Shown here piece after piece: positions 1-7,695 of a stretch of 41,837 nt of DNA. The DNA comes from Bradyrhizobium manausense (GTDB lineage Bacteria > Pseudomonadota > Alphaproteobacteria > Rhizobiales > Xanthobacteraceae). Location of the stretch: positions 7,827 through 49,663 of the forward strand of contig NZ_LJYG01000081.1 of the NCBI RefSeq assembly GCF_001440035.1, written 5' to 3'. Each line of letters starts with the position of its first letter. Within the stretch, counting starts at the first letter, position 1. A program made the translations under genes and the position numbers. The notes beneath the pieces are model-generated. The model searched no databases. It was not told where the DNA came from and saw only the letters and a list, made by a program, of their open reading frames with translations.

Positions 1-1
1 G

Positions 2-625
2 GCCAAGCCGGTCCGGCAGGATGCGGCCGTCGTCTTTATCGATCTGTCGGATTTCACTGCACTGAGCCAACAGCTCGATCCGGACCAGCTTCAGGACGTT
101 CTGAAGGCGTTTCACGCGCTGATCGACAAGGCCGCGGTCGATTGCGGCGGCATGATCACGAGCTTCCTCGGCGACGGGGCCATGATCCTGTTCGGCCTGC
201 CGCGCGCAATGCCTGACGATGCGGCGCGCGCGCTGAAATGCGCGATCGACCTGCATCGCGGCGTTGCGCGCTGGATCGCATCGCTGCCGCCTGCGATCGG
301 TGCCCGGCTCGGCTTCAAGATCGGCGCGCATTGCGGTCCGATCGTCGCCTCGCGGCTCGGCGAGAGCCATCAGCACATCACGGCCAATGGCGACACCGTC
401 AATCTCGCGAGCCGGCTGATGGAGGTTGCCGCGCAAAACGGCGCGCGGCTCGCCGTCACCGATAAGCTGCTGGACGCTGCCGACTTCCACGGCGCACCCG
501 ACGGCGTGCTGTCCGGTCCCCTGCTGACGCAGGTCCGCGGCCGTTCCGGCGTCGTGACCGTCTGGTTCTGGCGCGACCAGCACAGGCCGAGCCAGGCCGC
601 CACACGGGCCGAGATGATCGACTGA
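2..625 (+). CDS. Class III adenylate/guanylate cyclase, C-terminal part (5' end outside window)
   Basis: The reading frame is open from the window edge and ends with TGA at 623-625, giving 207 visible residues. It is the catalytic domain of a class III nucleotide cyclase. Visible landmarks are the first metal-binding segment VVFIDLSDFTALS, the second metal-aspartate loop SFLGDGAMILFG, and the late segment NGDTVNLASRL, which matches the family's transition-state and substrate region. The family makes cAMP or cGMP from the nucleoside triphosphate. The N-terminal sensor or membrane part lies outside the window, so the input signal cannot be told. The gene converges on the next one, with a short hairpin between them. 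The family call is firm; cAMP rather than cGMP is an inference. Confidence 0.88.
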   Translation, partial: AKPVRQDAAVVFIDLSDFTALSQQLDPDQLQDVLKAFHALIDKAAVDCGGMITSFLGDGAMILFGLPRAMPDDAARALKCAIDLHRGVARWIASLPPAIGARLGFKIGAHCGPIVASRLGESHQHITANGDTVNLASRLMEVAAQNGARLAVTDKLLDAADFHGAPDGVLSGPLLTQVRGRSGVVTVWFWRDQHRPSQAATRAEMID

Positions 626-633
626 ACTCCGCT

Positions 634-659
634 GTCGTTCCGGCGAAGGCCGGGACGAC
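634..659. repeat. Short inverted repeat between convergent genes
   Basis: The arms GTCGTTCCGG and CCGGGACGAC pair with one mismatch around a 6-base loop. It sits just past the cyclase stop and before the end of the convergent gene. The outer arms resemble the ends of the larger palindromes at 21499, 35228 and 41731, so it may be a shortened member of that family that also acts as a bidirectional terminator. No clear T-run follows. Confidence 0.55.
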
Positions 660-677
660 AACGTAGAGAGTAGCCTG

Positions 678-2675
678 CTAGGGCCTGCGCCTGAGCACGC
701 CGAGGCCGCCGAGCAGGCCGCGCGACATCAGCTCGCGGAAGCTGTCATTGACGAGGACCTCATCGACCTGGTCCGAGATCAATTTCACCTCGGCCCCGGT
801 CATGACGTTCGACGTGAACGCGCCGCCCTGCTTCATCGCGTTGAGCACATCCTTGACCAGCGGCGCCCCACCCGACGGAATCTCCGGCGGCTGCCAATCC
901 AGACCCTCGATGACGAAGAGGCCGCCCGGCTTCAGCGCGGGAAACAGCACGCCGAGCGTCAGGTGCTGATGCACCGAGGCGTGCGAGCCGTCGTCGATGA
1001 TGATGTCGAGCGGCTTCTCCTTGCGCGCGAGCTCTTCCAGCATGCCGCGGTCGCCCTGGTCGAGGCGATGGATCCTGACGCGCGGATGCGAGAACCAGCT
1101 GAAATCCTCGATGTCGACGCCGATGATCTCGGCGTTCGGGAAGTAGTCCAGCCACATCTGCAGCGACGGCACCTGATCCCGGGCGCAGCCTTCGACCCGG
1201 CCGCGGCACAGGCCGATTTCAAGGATCCTGATAGGCTCGAGCGCCTTCGACCGGAACAGCTCGTGATAGACGCGCGTGTAGTGATGGGCCACATCGCCCT
1301 TGCAGGCCGCGCCCTTGTCCGAACCGTATTTCGCCGCGAGCTGCGTCAGCCAGTTCGGCTCGAGCACCAGCTTCTTGAGATAGCCCGCAACGCTCTCTTC
1401 GGGGACGGCATCGAAGCGCAAGCCCCGCTCGGCCCACATCCTGCCCCAGAGATGGACACCGGTCACGCGCGGGTCGCTCAGTAACTCGAAGCCCGCACGG
1501 CATTCGGCGGCGAACAGCTCCACCTCGCGGCGGTCGATCGCGTTGAAGCTCGTCGGCGGCAGGATCGACGATTGAAGCTCCTCGCCGCCTGCGACGAGCA
1601 GATATTCGCTGAGCAGCAACGGTCCCACCGCGCCATATTCGACGCGATTCTCGCTGAACATCCGCTGCAGCGACAGCGCATAGAGGTTGGCCATGTGAAC
1701 CGAGCCCCTGGGCGCGCGCATCGCATCGCCGACGCAGACATGCCCGTTCTCGACGCCGGACCATTGCGTGGAGAACACGTGCTCCCTGCCGAAATCCAGC
1801 GGCTTGACCAGGACGATGTCCGTATCGAGCCACCAGCCGCCGAGCTCGTGAAGAACGGCATAGCGGAAGATGTCGCTCAAATAGCGGATATCGCTGTTCA
1901 GGGCGGCATGCTGGTAGATCGCAGCAGGCACGAGGCTTGCCGCATCCACCACCATCACCCCTGAAGGCACGCGCGCCTGCATCGCGGCGACGTTGTCATA
2001 GGTGTAAAGCCTGACCGGATGGCCCTGGCGGACCATCGACTGCAGCGACAGGCGCGACATATCGCTCAGCGGCGCGTTCGACCAGAAGCAGTGAATCGGA
2101 TCGCGCGCCTCACCCGATCTCGCGCGGGTTCGAAGATGCGGATTGAACTCCGCCGTCAGGGTATTCCATTCGTTGCGGGGAACGGAACCGCACTCGCCGA
2201 GGAACGGCAGTTTCTGATAGGCCCGCGCGATCAGGAAGCAGAGGCTCGCCTGGTCGGCTTGCCCCACCCTGCTCAAGGCGTTGCCGAAATTCTCCCAGAT
2301 CGAAGGATCGACGGGATCGAGCGCCACCGCACGCTGAAACGCCTCGAACGCCTGCGCCTGCATCCCCTTGCCCAGCAGCGCCGTTCCGAACGTCGCAAGA
2401 TAGGTCGCCTTCATCTCGCTCGTGAGGGCACGGCCGGCCCAATTGATGGCGGCATCGTAGTCGCCGTTGAGCAGAGCGACGCCGGCCATCAGATGAAGCA
2501 GGCCGGCATGGTTCGCGTCCGAAGCAAGGCCTTCCCGACAACGGGCCGCGGCCTGCTCGAGCTCGCCTGACTTCAGATGTCGAAGGCAGATCTGGTAAAC
2601 TTCATCGCGCGTCAGCAACGACGGCCCCGTCGAAGTCTCATCAGCCCTTGCGAGAGTGCCATCGTGATAATTCAT
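678..2675 (-). CDS. TPR - glycosyltransferase - SAM methyltransferase fusion protein
   Basis: This is a 665-residue three-part protein. Residues about 25-160 are helical TPR-like repeats (for example QAFEAFQRAVALDPVDPSIW). Residues about 190-435 resemble sugar-binding DXD glycosyltransferases (Gly_transf_sug, GT32-like), with the metal/nucleotide-sugar motif WWLDTDIVLVKPLD and DTD at 284-286. Residues about 440-600 are a class I methyltransferase with motif I at LEIGLCRG (485-492), an acidic strand end GVDIED (519-524) and DDGSHAS (561-567), like macrocin-type O-methyltransferases. The ATG at 2675 has an AAGG-type ribosome site about 8 bases upstream. The protein probably transfers a sugar and methylates the product or acceptor; the TPRs may hold a protein or glycan partner. 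Substrate and acceptor are unknown. Confidence 0.8.
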   Translation of the reverse strand: MNYHDGTLARADETSTGPSLLTRDEVYQICLRHLKSGELEQAAARCREGLASDANHAGLLHLMAGVALLNGDYDAAINWAGRALTSEMKATYLATFGTALLGKGMQAQAFEAFQRAVALDPVDPSIWENFGNALSRVGQADQASLCFLIARAYQKLPFLGECGSVPRNEWNTLTAEFNPHLRTRARSGEARDPIHCFWSNAPLSDMSRLSLQSMVRQGHPVRLYTYDNVAAMQARVPSGVMVVDAASLVPAAIYQHAALNSDIRYLSDIFRYAVLHELGGWWLDTDIVLVKPLDFGREHVFSTQWSGVENGHVCVGDAMRAPRGSVHMANLYALSLQRMFSENRVEYGAVGPLLLSEYLLVAGGEELQSSILPPTSFNAIDRREVELFAAECRAGFELLSDPRVTGVHLWGRMWAERGLRFDAVPEESVAGYLKKLVLEPNWLTQLAAKYGSDKGAACKGDVAHHYTRVYHELFRSKALEPIRILEIGLCRGRVEGCARDQVPSLQMWLDYFPNAEIIGVDIEDFSWFSHPRVRIHRLDQGDRGMLEELARKEKPLDIIIDDGSHASVHQHLTLGVLFPALKPGGLFVIEGLDWQPPEIPSGGAPLVKDVLNAMKQGGAFTSNVMTGAEVKLISDQVDEVLVNDSFRELMSRGLLGGLGVLRRRP

Positions 2676-2700
2676 GGAGAACCTTCCGGATCATGGGACA

Positions 2701-2734
2701 GCGGGCAGCAACCCGCTTCCCAAATCCTGGGAAG
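2701..2734. promoter_or_regulatory. Two adjacent hairpins upstream of the fusion gene
   Basis: GCGGG/CCCGC (2701-2705 and 2712-2716) and CTTCCCA/TGGGAAG (2716-2722 and 2728-2734, loop of 5) are perfect inverted repeats that share one base. On the minus strand they lie 26-59 bases before the ATG at 2675, so they may fold in the 5' leader. The function is unknown. Confidence 0.4.
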
Positions 2735-2762
2735 CTCGCCGCATCTCGACTATCCCGCTCGT

Positions 2763-2790
2763 AGCTTGTTCGAAGCTTGCCTGAAGCTTG
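2763..2790. promoter_or_regulatory. Three AGCTTG direct repeats spaced 11 bases apart
   Basis: AGCTTG occurs at 2763-2768, 2774-2779 and 2785-2790. The period is exactly 11 bases, about one helical turn. The array sits between the divergent fusion gene and the methyltransferase gene. Helically phased repeats are typical of regulator binding sites. No regulator can be named. Confidence 0.4.
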
Positions 2791-2896
2791 ACACCGCCTT
2801 CGCTTCGCCGCGCCCGCGCGTGGCGAATCAAATGGGCCGTTGATAAGCGTGAGATCGGGCGTCCGATGGCGCATCGAACCAGGGGAAAGAGAGCCC

Positions 2897-3634
2897 ATGA
2901 ACAGTCGGCTGGATGTCCATGTCGCCGCCTACGAGGGCAAAAGCGTCTACGATTTCGACAACGAGATTTCGTTGACCTGGTATCCGAAGCGCATTGCTCG
3001 TGTCGTCAAGGATCCGGGCGCCGTCCTGGACCTCGGGCTGGGACACGGCTTCGCCACCGAACTCTTTTCGGACTGCTGCGAGCGTCATGTGGTTCTTGAA
3101 GGCTCCCCCGCAGTCATCCAAAACTTCAAGCTGCGGTTCCCGGAGAACAGAAGCGAGGTCATCGAAACCTACTTCGAGGAGTTCGAGACGGACGAACAAT
3201 TCGACCTCATTGTCATGGGGTTCATTCTCGAACATGTCGACGATCCGCTTCTGATCTTGAACCGTTTCAGGAACTTTCTGGCCCCCACGGGCACACTCTT
3301 TGTGGCGGTCCCCAACGCCGAGGTCATGAACCGAAGGCTCGGACATCTTGCCGGAATGCTGCCGGATATGGAGGCTCTTTCGGAGAACGATCTGGTTCTT
3401 GGGCACCAGCGGTACTTTACGGTCGGCTCCCTCACCAAGCTGGTGACCGAAGCCGGCTACAAAATAGAGAGAATGGAAGGCATCTATCTCAAGCCCTTCG
3501 CGACTAGCCAGCTCCTGTCGTTGCATCTCGACACCAAGATCATCCAAGCCTTGTGCGAGATGGGCGTTGACTACCCGGAACTGTCCTGCGGGCTACTGGC
3601 GCAGCTCACGCCAGACGGTTCGGCGCGATCATGA
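2897..3634 (+). CDS. Class I SAM-dependent methyltransferase
   Basis: The protein has 245 residues. The SAM-binding motif VLDLGLGHGF appears near residue 42, followed by an acidic strand end (VVLEGSP) and the late motif FILEHVDDP typical of UbiG or Methyltransf_11/23 proteins. I chose the ATG at 2897 because AGGGGAAAGAGAG lies just upstream; an in-frame ATG at 2840 has no such site. The gene opens a rightward operon and its stop overlaps the next start (ATGA). The substrate is unknown; context suggests an activated sugar or sugar-derived acid. G+C is locally low: 29 of 60 bases in 3181-3240, against 42 of 60 in 39001-39060. Confidence 0.85.
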   Translation: MNSRLDVHVAAYEGKSVYDFDNEISLTWYPKRIARVVKDPGAVLDLGLGHGFATELFSDCCERHVVLEGSPAVIQNFKLRFPENRSEVIETYFEEFETDEQFDLIVMGFILEHVDDPLLILNRFRNFLAPTGTLFVAVPNAEVMNRRLGHLAGMLPDMEALSENDLVLGHQRYFTVGSLTKLVTEAGYKIERMEGIYLKPFATSQLLSLHLDTKIIQALCEMGVDYPELSCGLLAQLTPDGSARS

Positions 3635-4473
3635 GGGTGTTGATCGTAGGCCGAACCTCGGCATGCGCGCAGGCGCTGATCCCGCTGCTTCGTGAACGGT
3701 ACGACGTGCTGACGGCCGGGCGCAGCGGTTGCGATGTCGAGCTGGACCTATGTTCGAACGATGTACAGATTCCCGGCGGGATCGACTGCGTGGTGAATAT
3801 GGCGGCCGCCTTCGGCGGCAAAGAATTGCCCGACACGCTGCAAGCCATGAATGTCAACGTGCTCGGCCTGATGAAGCTCTGTCACGCCAGCTCCAGGGCC
3901 AACGCGAAGCACTTGGTGCATATCTCAAGCATTTTCTCGGATCTCGCCAACGATTCTCCCTTCTCCGGAGCTTACGCCCTTTCAAAAAGGCATTCCGAGG
4001 ACGTTGCGCGGTTTTGCGGCAGAGAGCTTCGGCTGCCTGTCGCGGTACTCAAACCCTCCCAGATCTATGGCGTGGGAGAGTCGTTTCGAAAACATCAGCC
4101 TTTCCTCTACACCATGATGGACAAGGCCGAGAGAAACGAAGACATCGACATCTTCGGCTCGAATGACCCTCTGAGAAACTTCATTCACACTGACGACGTG
4201 GCCAAGATTCTCTCGGCCGTCATTGCGATGCGGATCGAGGGCATCTATCGCTGCGTGAATCCCGACAACGTCAGATATTCGCAGATTGCGGCGGCGGCGA
4301 TTACGGCTTTTGAAAGCAAGAGCAAGGTCAGGTTCCTGAGGGATAAGCCCGACATCCCGGACAACGGCTTTTCTTGCGACGACACGTTGTTCCGGATGAT
4401 CGATTATCTTCCCCGCATATCCACTGAGCAAGGCATGCAGATGGAAGCGGCTCATCGAAGGCCGGCATCGTGA
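3631..4473 (+). CDS. NAD(P)-dependent epimerase/dehydratase-like SDR protein
   Basis: This is a 280-residue extended short-chain dehydrogenase/reductase. The catalytic pair is visible as YALSK (Tyr115, Lys119), with upstream serines at 99-100 (HISSIFSD) and the family's later LKPSQIYGVG segment. The usual N-terminal GxxGxxG nucleotide loop is degenerate: it reads VGRTSACAQAL. Cofactor binding may therefore be altered, although the catalytic residues are intact. The start overlaps the previous stop by 4 bases and the stop overlaps the next start, so the genes are probably translationally coupled. It likely acts on a nucleotide sugar or similar polyol; the exact reaction is unknown. Confidence 0.82.
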   Translation: MRVLIVGRTSACAQALIPLLRERYDVLTAGRSGCDVELDLCSNDVQIPGGIDCVVNMAAAFGGKELPDTLQAMNVNVLGLMKLCHASSRANAKHLVHISSIFSDLANDSPFSGAYALSKRHSEDVARFCGRELRLPVAVLKPSQIYGVGESFRKHQPFLYTMMDKAERNEDIDIFGSNDPLRNFIHTDDVAKILSAVIAMRIEGIYRCVNPDNVRYSQIAAAAITAFESKSKVRFLRDKPDIPDNGFSCDDTLFRMIDYLPRISTEQGMQMEAAHRRPAS

Positions 4474-5447
4474 CGACAGTCCTGGTTTCCGGCGCCGCCG
4501 GAATCGTCGGCTACGGAATCCTGCGCTCCCTCAGACTGTCGAAGCGACCGATGACGCTCATCGGCACCTCGATCTATGCCGACTCGGTCGCGCCGGGATT
4601 TTGCGACATCTTTGAGATCGTCCCCAGGACCGATGCGCCTGACTACATCGACCGGCTTGCCGCGCTGCTGCGCAAACATCGGGTCGACGTCGCATTCCCC
4701 GGCATCGATGCCGACATGTACAAATGGGCAGATCACGTCGCCGAACTTGAAGCGACCGGAACCCGGGTCGTTCTCAATTCGCGCGAGCTGATTTCCCTCT
4801 GCTCCGACAAATGGGCCTTCTACCAGCGGCAGCAGGAATTGATGCCGCGCTACGCGATCCCGAGCTATCTGGACATCGACTTCGATGTCCTCAAGGCGAA
4901 TTGCGGCTTGCCATTCCTGCTGAAGCCTCGCCGCGGCTTTGGCTCCAAGGGCATCGTGACGGTCGAGACTGCGGAGCAGCTTGCCAGGATTGCTCCCGCG
5001 ACAAAGACAATTTTGATGGCCCAACCCATTGTCGGACGAGACGACGAGGAATTTACCGTCTCCGCGTTCTGCGACGGACAAGGGGGCTTTTCCGCCTGCA
5101 TGGCGCTTCGCCGAAAACTCTCCAAGGATGGATTCACGGAAAAGGCCGAGGTCGTCGACCACGCCGAGTTCTCCGACGCGATCCGGGATCTGAGCAAGGC
5201 GTTTTCGCCAATCGGGCCAACCAATTTCCAGTTCCGCAAGACTGACACGGGCCTGAAGCTGCTCGAGATCAATCCGAGGATTTCGTCATCGACGTCGATC
5301 CGCGCCGCCTTTGGCTACAACGAGGCGCTCATGGCGGTCGACATGGCCATCGAGCAACGACTGCCGGTGCAACCGGACATCAGGCGCGGCAGAGCCGTCC
5401 GCTATACCGAGGATTTGATCTTCCATGACCATAGCGTTCATCTCTGA
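4470..5447 (+). CDS. ATP-grasp ligase (CarB-like)
   Basis: The 325-residue protein starts at GTG 4470, overlapping the previous stop (GTGA). An N-terminal Rossmann-like pre-ATP-grasp domain begins VSGAAGIVGYG. The ATP-grasp domain follows, with the glycine-rich phosphate loop KPRRGFGSKG (152-161) and the metal-binding strand LLEINPRISSS (Glu266, Asn268). Family members join a carboxylate to an amine, thiol or similar nucleophile through an acyl phosphate. Lone CarB-like ATP-grasp proteins occur in surface-polysaccharide and natural-product loci. Beside an SDR, methyltransferases and a phosphoesterase, it probably adds an amide or peptide-like decoration. The substrate is unknown. Confidence 0.85.
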   Translation: MTTVLVSGAAGIVGYGILRSLRLSKRPMTLIGTSIYADSVAPGFCDIFEIVPRTDAPDYIDRLAALLRKHRVDVAFPGIDADMYKWADHVAELEATGTRVVLNSRELISLCSDKWAFYQRQQELMPRYAIPSYLDIDFDVLKANCGLPFLLKPRRGFGSKGIVTVETAEQLARIAPATKTILMAQPIVGRDDEEFTVSAFCDGQGGFSACMALRRKLSKDGFTEKAEVVDHAEFSDAIRDLSKAFSPIGPTNFQFRKTDTGLKLLEINPRISSSTSIRAAFGYNEALMAVDMAIEQRLPVQPDIRRGRAVRYTEDLIFHDHSVHL

Positions 5448-6105
5448 CATCCACGGAAATTTCGAGGCGCTGAAAGCGGTTCTTGCCGAGATCGACCGCA
5501 TGCGCGTCGCGGAGATCGTCTGCGTTGGCGACGTGGTCGGCTATTATTCCCAGGTGAACGAATGCTGCGATGAGCTGAGGAGGCGCGGCATCCCAAGCGT
5601 TCTCGGCAACCATGACTGGTATCTCGGCTACGGCGGGTTCTGCACCAGATCCAGGAGCGTAAACGAATGTCTGGTCTATCAGCGGAAGGTCATCACGTCC
5701 GAAAACGTGAACTGGCTGAGGGCCTTTCACCTGCAAATGCAAATGGACACTGTCCGGATCGTCCACGCCGGCTGGAGCGATCCGATCGACGAGTACCTGA
5801 CCAATCCGAGCGAGGACTATTTCGCGCGCCTGTCCGGCACACATTTCGTAAGCGGTCATACCCACGTGCAAAGCATCCACCGCTTCGGCGGAAAGACCTA
5901 TTGCAACCCGGGATCCGTCGGACAGCCGCGCGACGGCGATCCACGAGCCGCGTTCGCAACCTTCGACGGCGAGACCTTCGCGCTGCACCGGGTCGCGTAC
6001 GACATGCAAAAGGTCTTTGACCGGATGGAGGCCGCGGGATTCCACGACTACTACTATGGCGGACTGAAGACTGGCGCGAAGAATCTCAGGCGGCTCGCAG
6101 ATTGA
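5425..6105 (+). CDS. Calcineurin-like metallophosphoesterase (YfcE/MJ0936-like)
   Basis: The protein has 226 residues and all the family metal motifs: ISDIHGN (Asp8, His10), CVGDVVGY (Asp36), GNHDW (Asn62, His63), VHAGWSD (His114) and SGHTHV (His145, His147). This di-metal family cleaves phosphate mono- or diesters. The gene begins 23 bases inside the end of the ATP-grasp gene, so the two are probably co-translated. A GAGGA run lies about 12 bases before the ATG, which is rather far. The phosphoesterase could remove phosphate from a biosynthetic intermediate or a nucleotide-linked product; this is inferred from context only. Confidence 0.87.
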   Translation: MTIAFISDIHGNFEALKAVLAEIDRMRVAEIVCVGDVVGYYSQVNECCDELRRRGIPSVLGNHDWYLGYGGFCTRSRSVNECLVYQRKVITSENVNWLRAFHLQMQMDTVRIVHAGWSDPIDEYLTNPSEDYFARLSGTHFVSGHTHVQSIHRFGGKTYCNPGSVGQPRDGDPRAAFATFDGETFALHRVAYDMQKVFDRMEAAGFHDYYYGGLKTGAKNLRRLAD

Positions 6106-6166
6106 CCCTCGCGAACCTGGCGTTGTCCGCTCCTCTCATCAACATGAAAACGTGCGAGCACAAATC

Positions 6167-6934
6167 ATGACATCAAACGACCTAGAGGACGCGCAGAACT
6201 TTACCTATGCTGCCCGGGACGAAGTGGCCGCTTACAGCCGGCTGCAGGAGCTGATGAAGACCTCGCCGCTGCCTCCGCGTGAATTCCACGCAAATCTCGG
6301 CCTGTTCCTCAATCGCCCGTCGCTGGCACGCATCCTCTTCATGCATGACCTTTATTCGATGACCCTGCGCACCCATGGCGTCATCATGGAATTCGGCGTT
6401 CGCTGGGGCCAGAACATGGCGCTGTTCACGACGATGCGCCACATCTACGAACCCTACAACATGAGCCGCAAGGTTGTTGGCTTCGATACGGTCGAGGGCT
6501 TCCCGTCGGTGGCGCCCCAGGACGGCGATTTCGACGGGCTGAAGGTCGGCGGGCTCAGCGTCACGCCCAATTACGAAGACGTGCTGGCAGACATCCTGTC
6601 GGCGCAGGAGAAACTCGCGCCGCGCAGCCACCTCCGCAAGTTCGAGTTGATCAAGGGTGACGTGACCGAGACCCTTCCCGCGTATCTTGAGAAGCACCCC
6701 GAGACGATCATCTCGCTGGCCTATTTCGACCTCGATCTCTACGAACCGACGAAGAAATGCCTCGAGCTCATTCGCCCCTATCTGGCCAAGAACAGCATCG
6801 TCGGGTTTGACGAGCTGGTCCTCGCCGAGAATCCGGGCGAAACTCTGGCGCTGCGCGAAGCATGGGGCACCCAGGGCTATCGCATCTGCCGCAGCACGAT
6901 CTCGCCGCAGCAGAGTTACGTCGTGTTCGAATGA
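6167..6934 (+). CDS. TylF/MycF-like O-methyltransferase
   Basis: This is a 255-residue class I methyltransferase of the macrocin O-methyltransferase type. Family-like segments are VIMEFGVRWGQNMAL (SAM motif I), VVGFDTVEGFP (end of strand 2) and YFDLDLYEPTKKCLE, the metal/substrate acidic segment. TylF/MycF proteins methylate hydroxyls of deoxysugars. The ATG at 6167 is preferred over an in-frame GTG at 6152, but neither has a strong ribosome site. It follows the phosphoesterase after 61 bases and is followed directly by a terminator, so it is likely the last gene of the operon. Some databases label similar proteins as CoA-transferases; the motifs here do not support that. Confidence 0.82.
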   Translation: MTSNDLEDAQNFTYAARDEVAAYSRLQELMKTSPLPPREFHANLGLFLNRPSLARILFMHDLYSMTLRTHGVIMEFGVRWGQNMALFTTMRHIYEPYNMSRKVVGFDTVEGFPSVAPQDGDFDGLKVGGLSVTPNYEDVLADILSAQEKLAPRSHLRKFELIKGDVTETLPAYLEKHPETIISLAYFDLDLYEPTKKCLELIRPYLAKNSIVGFDELVLAENPGETLALREAWGTQGYRICRSTISPQQSYVVFE

Positions 6935-6965
6935 GGCGTCGATCTCGACGCCTGGTCGTTTTCGG
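6934..6965 (+). terminator. Intrinsic terminator after the methyltransferase operon
   Basis: AGGCGTCGA and TCGACGCCT (6934-6942 and 6945-6953) form a perfect 9-base stem that begins at the last base of the stop codon. A T-containing tract (GGTCGTTTTC) follows. It lies between convergent genes. Confidence 0.65.
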
Positions 6966-6984
6966 ATCGACGCACCTTGACGGC

Positions 6985-7695
6985 CTACGCGTCCTGTTCA
7001 ACCAGATCGTAATTTTCGGCGATGATCTCGCTCAACTTCGACACCGGGTTGAACATCAAGAGATCGACGATCGACAGATATGGCACATGGGGCTGCCCGA
7101 ACTGCTCATAGGGAAACGGCCTGGATCGCAGCGCCCTGAATTCGATCCCGCGGGCCCTGAAAGCATCGGCATCATAGAGCTCCAGGCCGCCGATCGCGTT
7201 GATGTACTTTTGCGTGCCTTCCGCTTCGCACAATGCGAGCACCCTGTCCTGGAACTTGAGGGAATGATCGATCGGCACCTCGGACGAAATCTTGAAGGCG
7301 GTCTTCAAACCGAGATGCGCGCAGGTCATCCGCAGCGAATTGAAGAGATAGCGAAATAGATTTGGATCTTGAAAGCCGACAATCTCTTCCAGAAGCGGGA
7401 AGGTCTGCTTGAAGAAGGGAGCAGTTCTATAGGCCCCCCGCCATTGATTAAGCAGCTTTGGACGGTCGAACTCGGCCGCCAACTCCCTGTCGCGAATATC
7501 AAGCGCGTCCGAGGCCTTCTTCAACGGCAGCGAGAACAACGCGTCTTTGCCGTTGACCAGCATCCGGTTGCGATTGACCCAGCCCTTTTTTACATATTTG
7601 ACGTTATCGTAGACGATGAAGAGATCGACCGCACCGATGAGCTGATAGTAGCCGATATAGGGCAGAAAATACGGCTGCATGATCGCGAGTTTCAT
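6985..7695 (-). CDS. WbqC family protein
   Basis: This 236-residue protein begins MKLAIMQPYFLPYIGYYQL, the hallmark N-terminus of the WbqC-like family (PF08889), followed by DNVKYVKKGWVNRNR. WbqC genes are found in O-antigen and other polysaccharide loci; the biochemical role of the family is poorly defined. The ATG at 7695 overlaps the stop of the upstream glycosyltransferase gene (ATGA), which also argues against an earlier in-frame start at 7719. The pair is one transcription unit converging on the methyltransferase operon. Its presence supports a surface-glycan role for the whole region. Confidence 0.88.
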   Translation of the reverse strand: MKLAIMQPYFLPYIGYYQLIGAVDLFIVYDNVKYVKKGWVNRNRMLVNGKDALFSLPLKKASDALDIRDRELAAEFDRPKLLNQWRGAYRTAPFFKQTFPLLEEIVGFQDPNLFRYLFNSLRMTCAHLGLKTAFKISSEVPIDHSLKFQDRVLALCEAEGTQKYINAIGGLELYDADAFRARGIEFRALRSRPFPYEQFGQPHVPYLSIVDLLMFNPVSKLSEIIAENYDLVEQDA

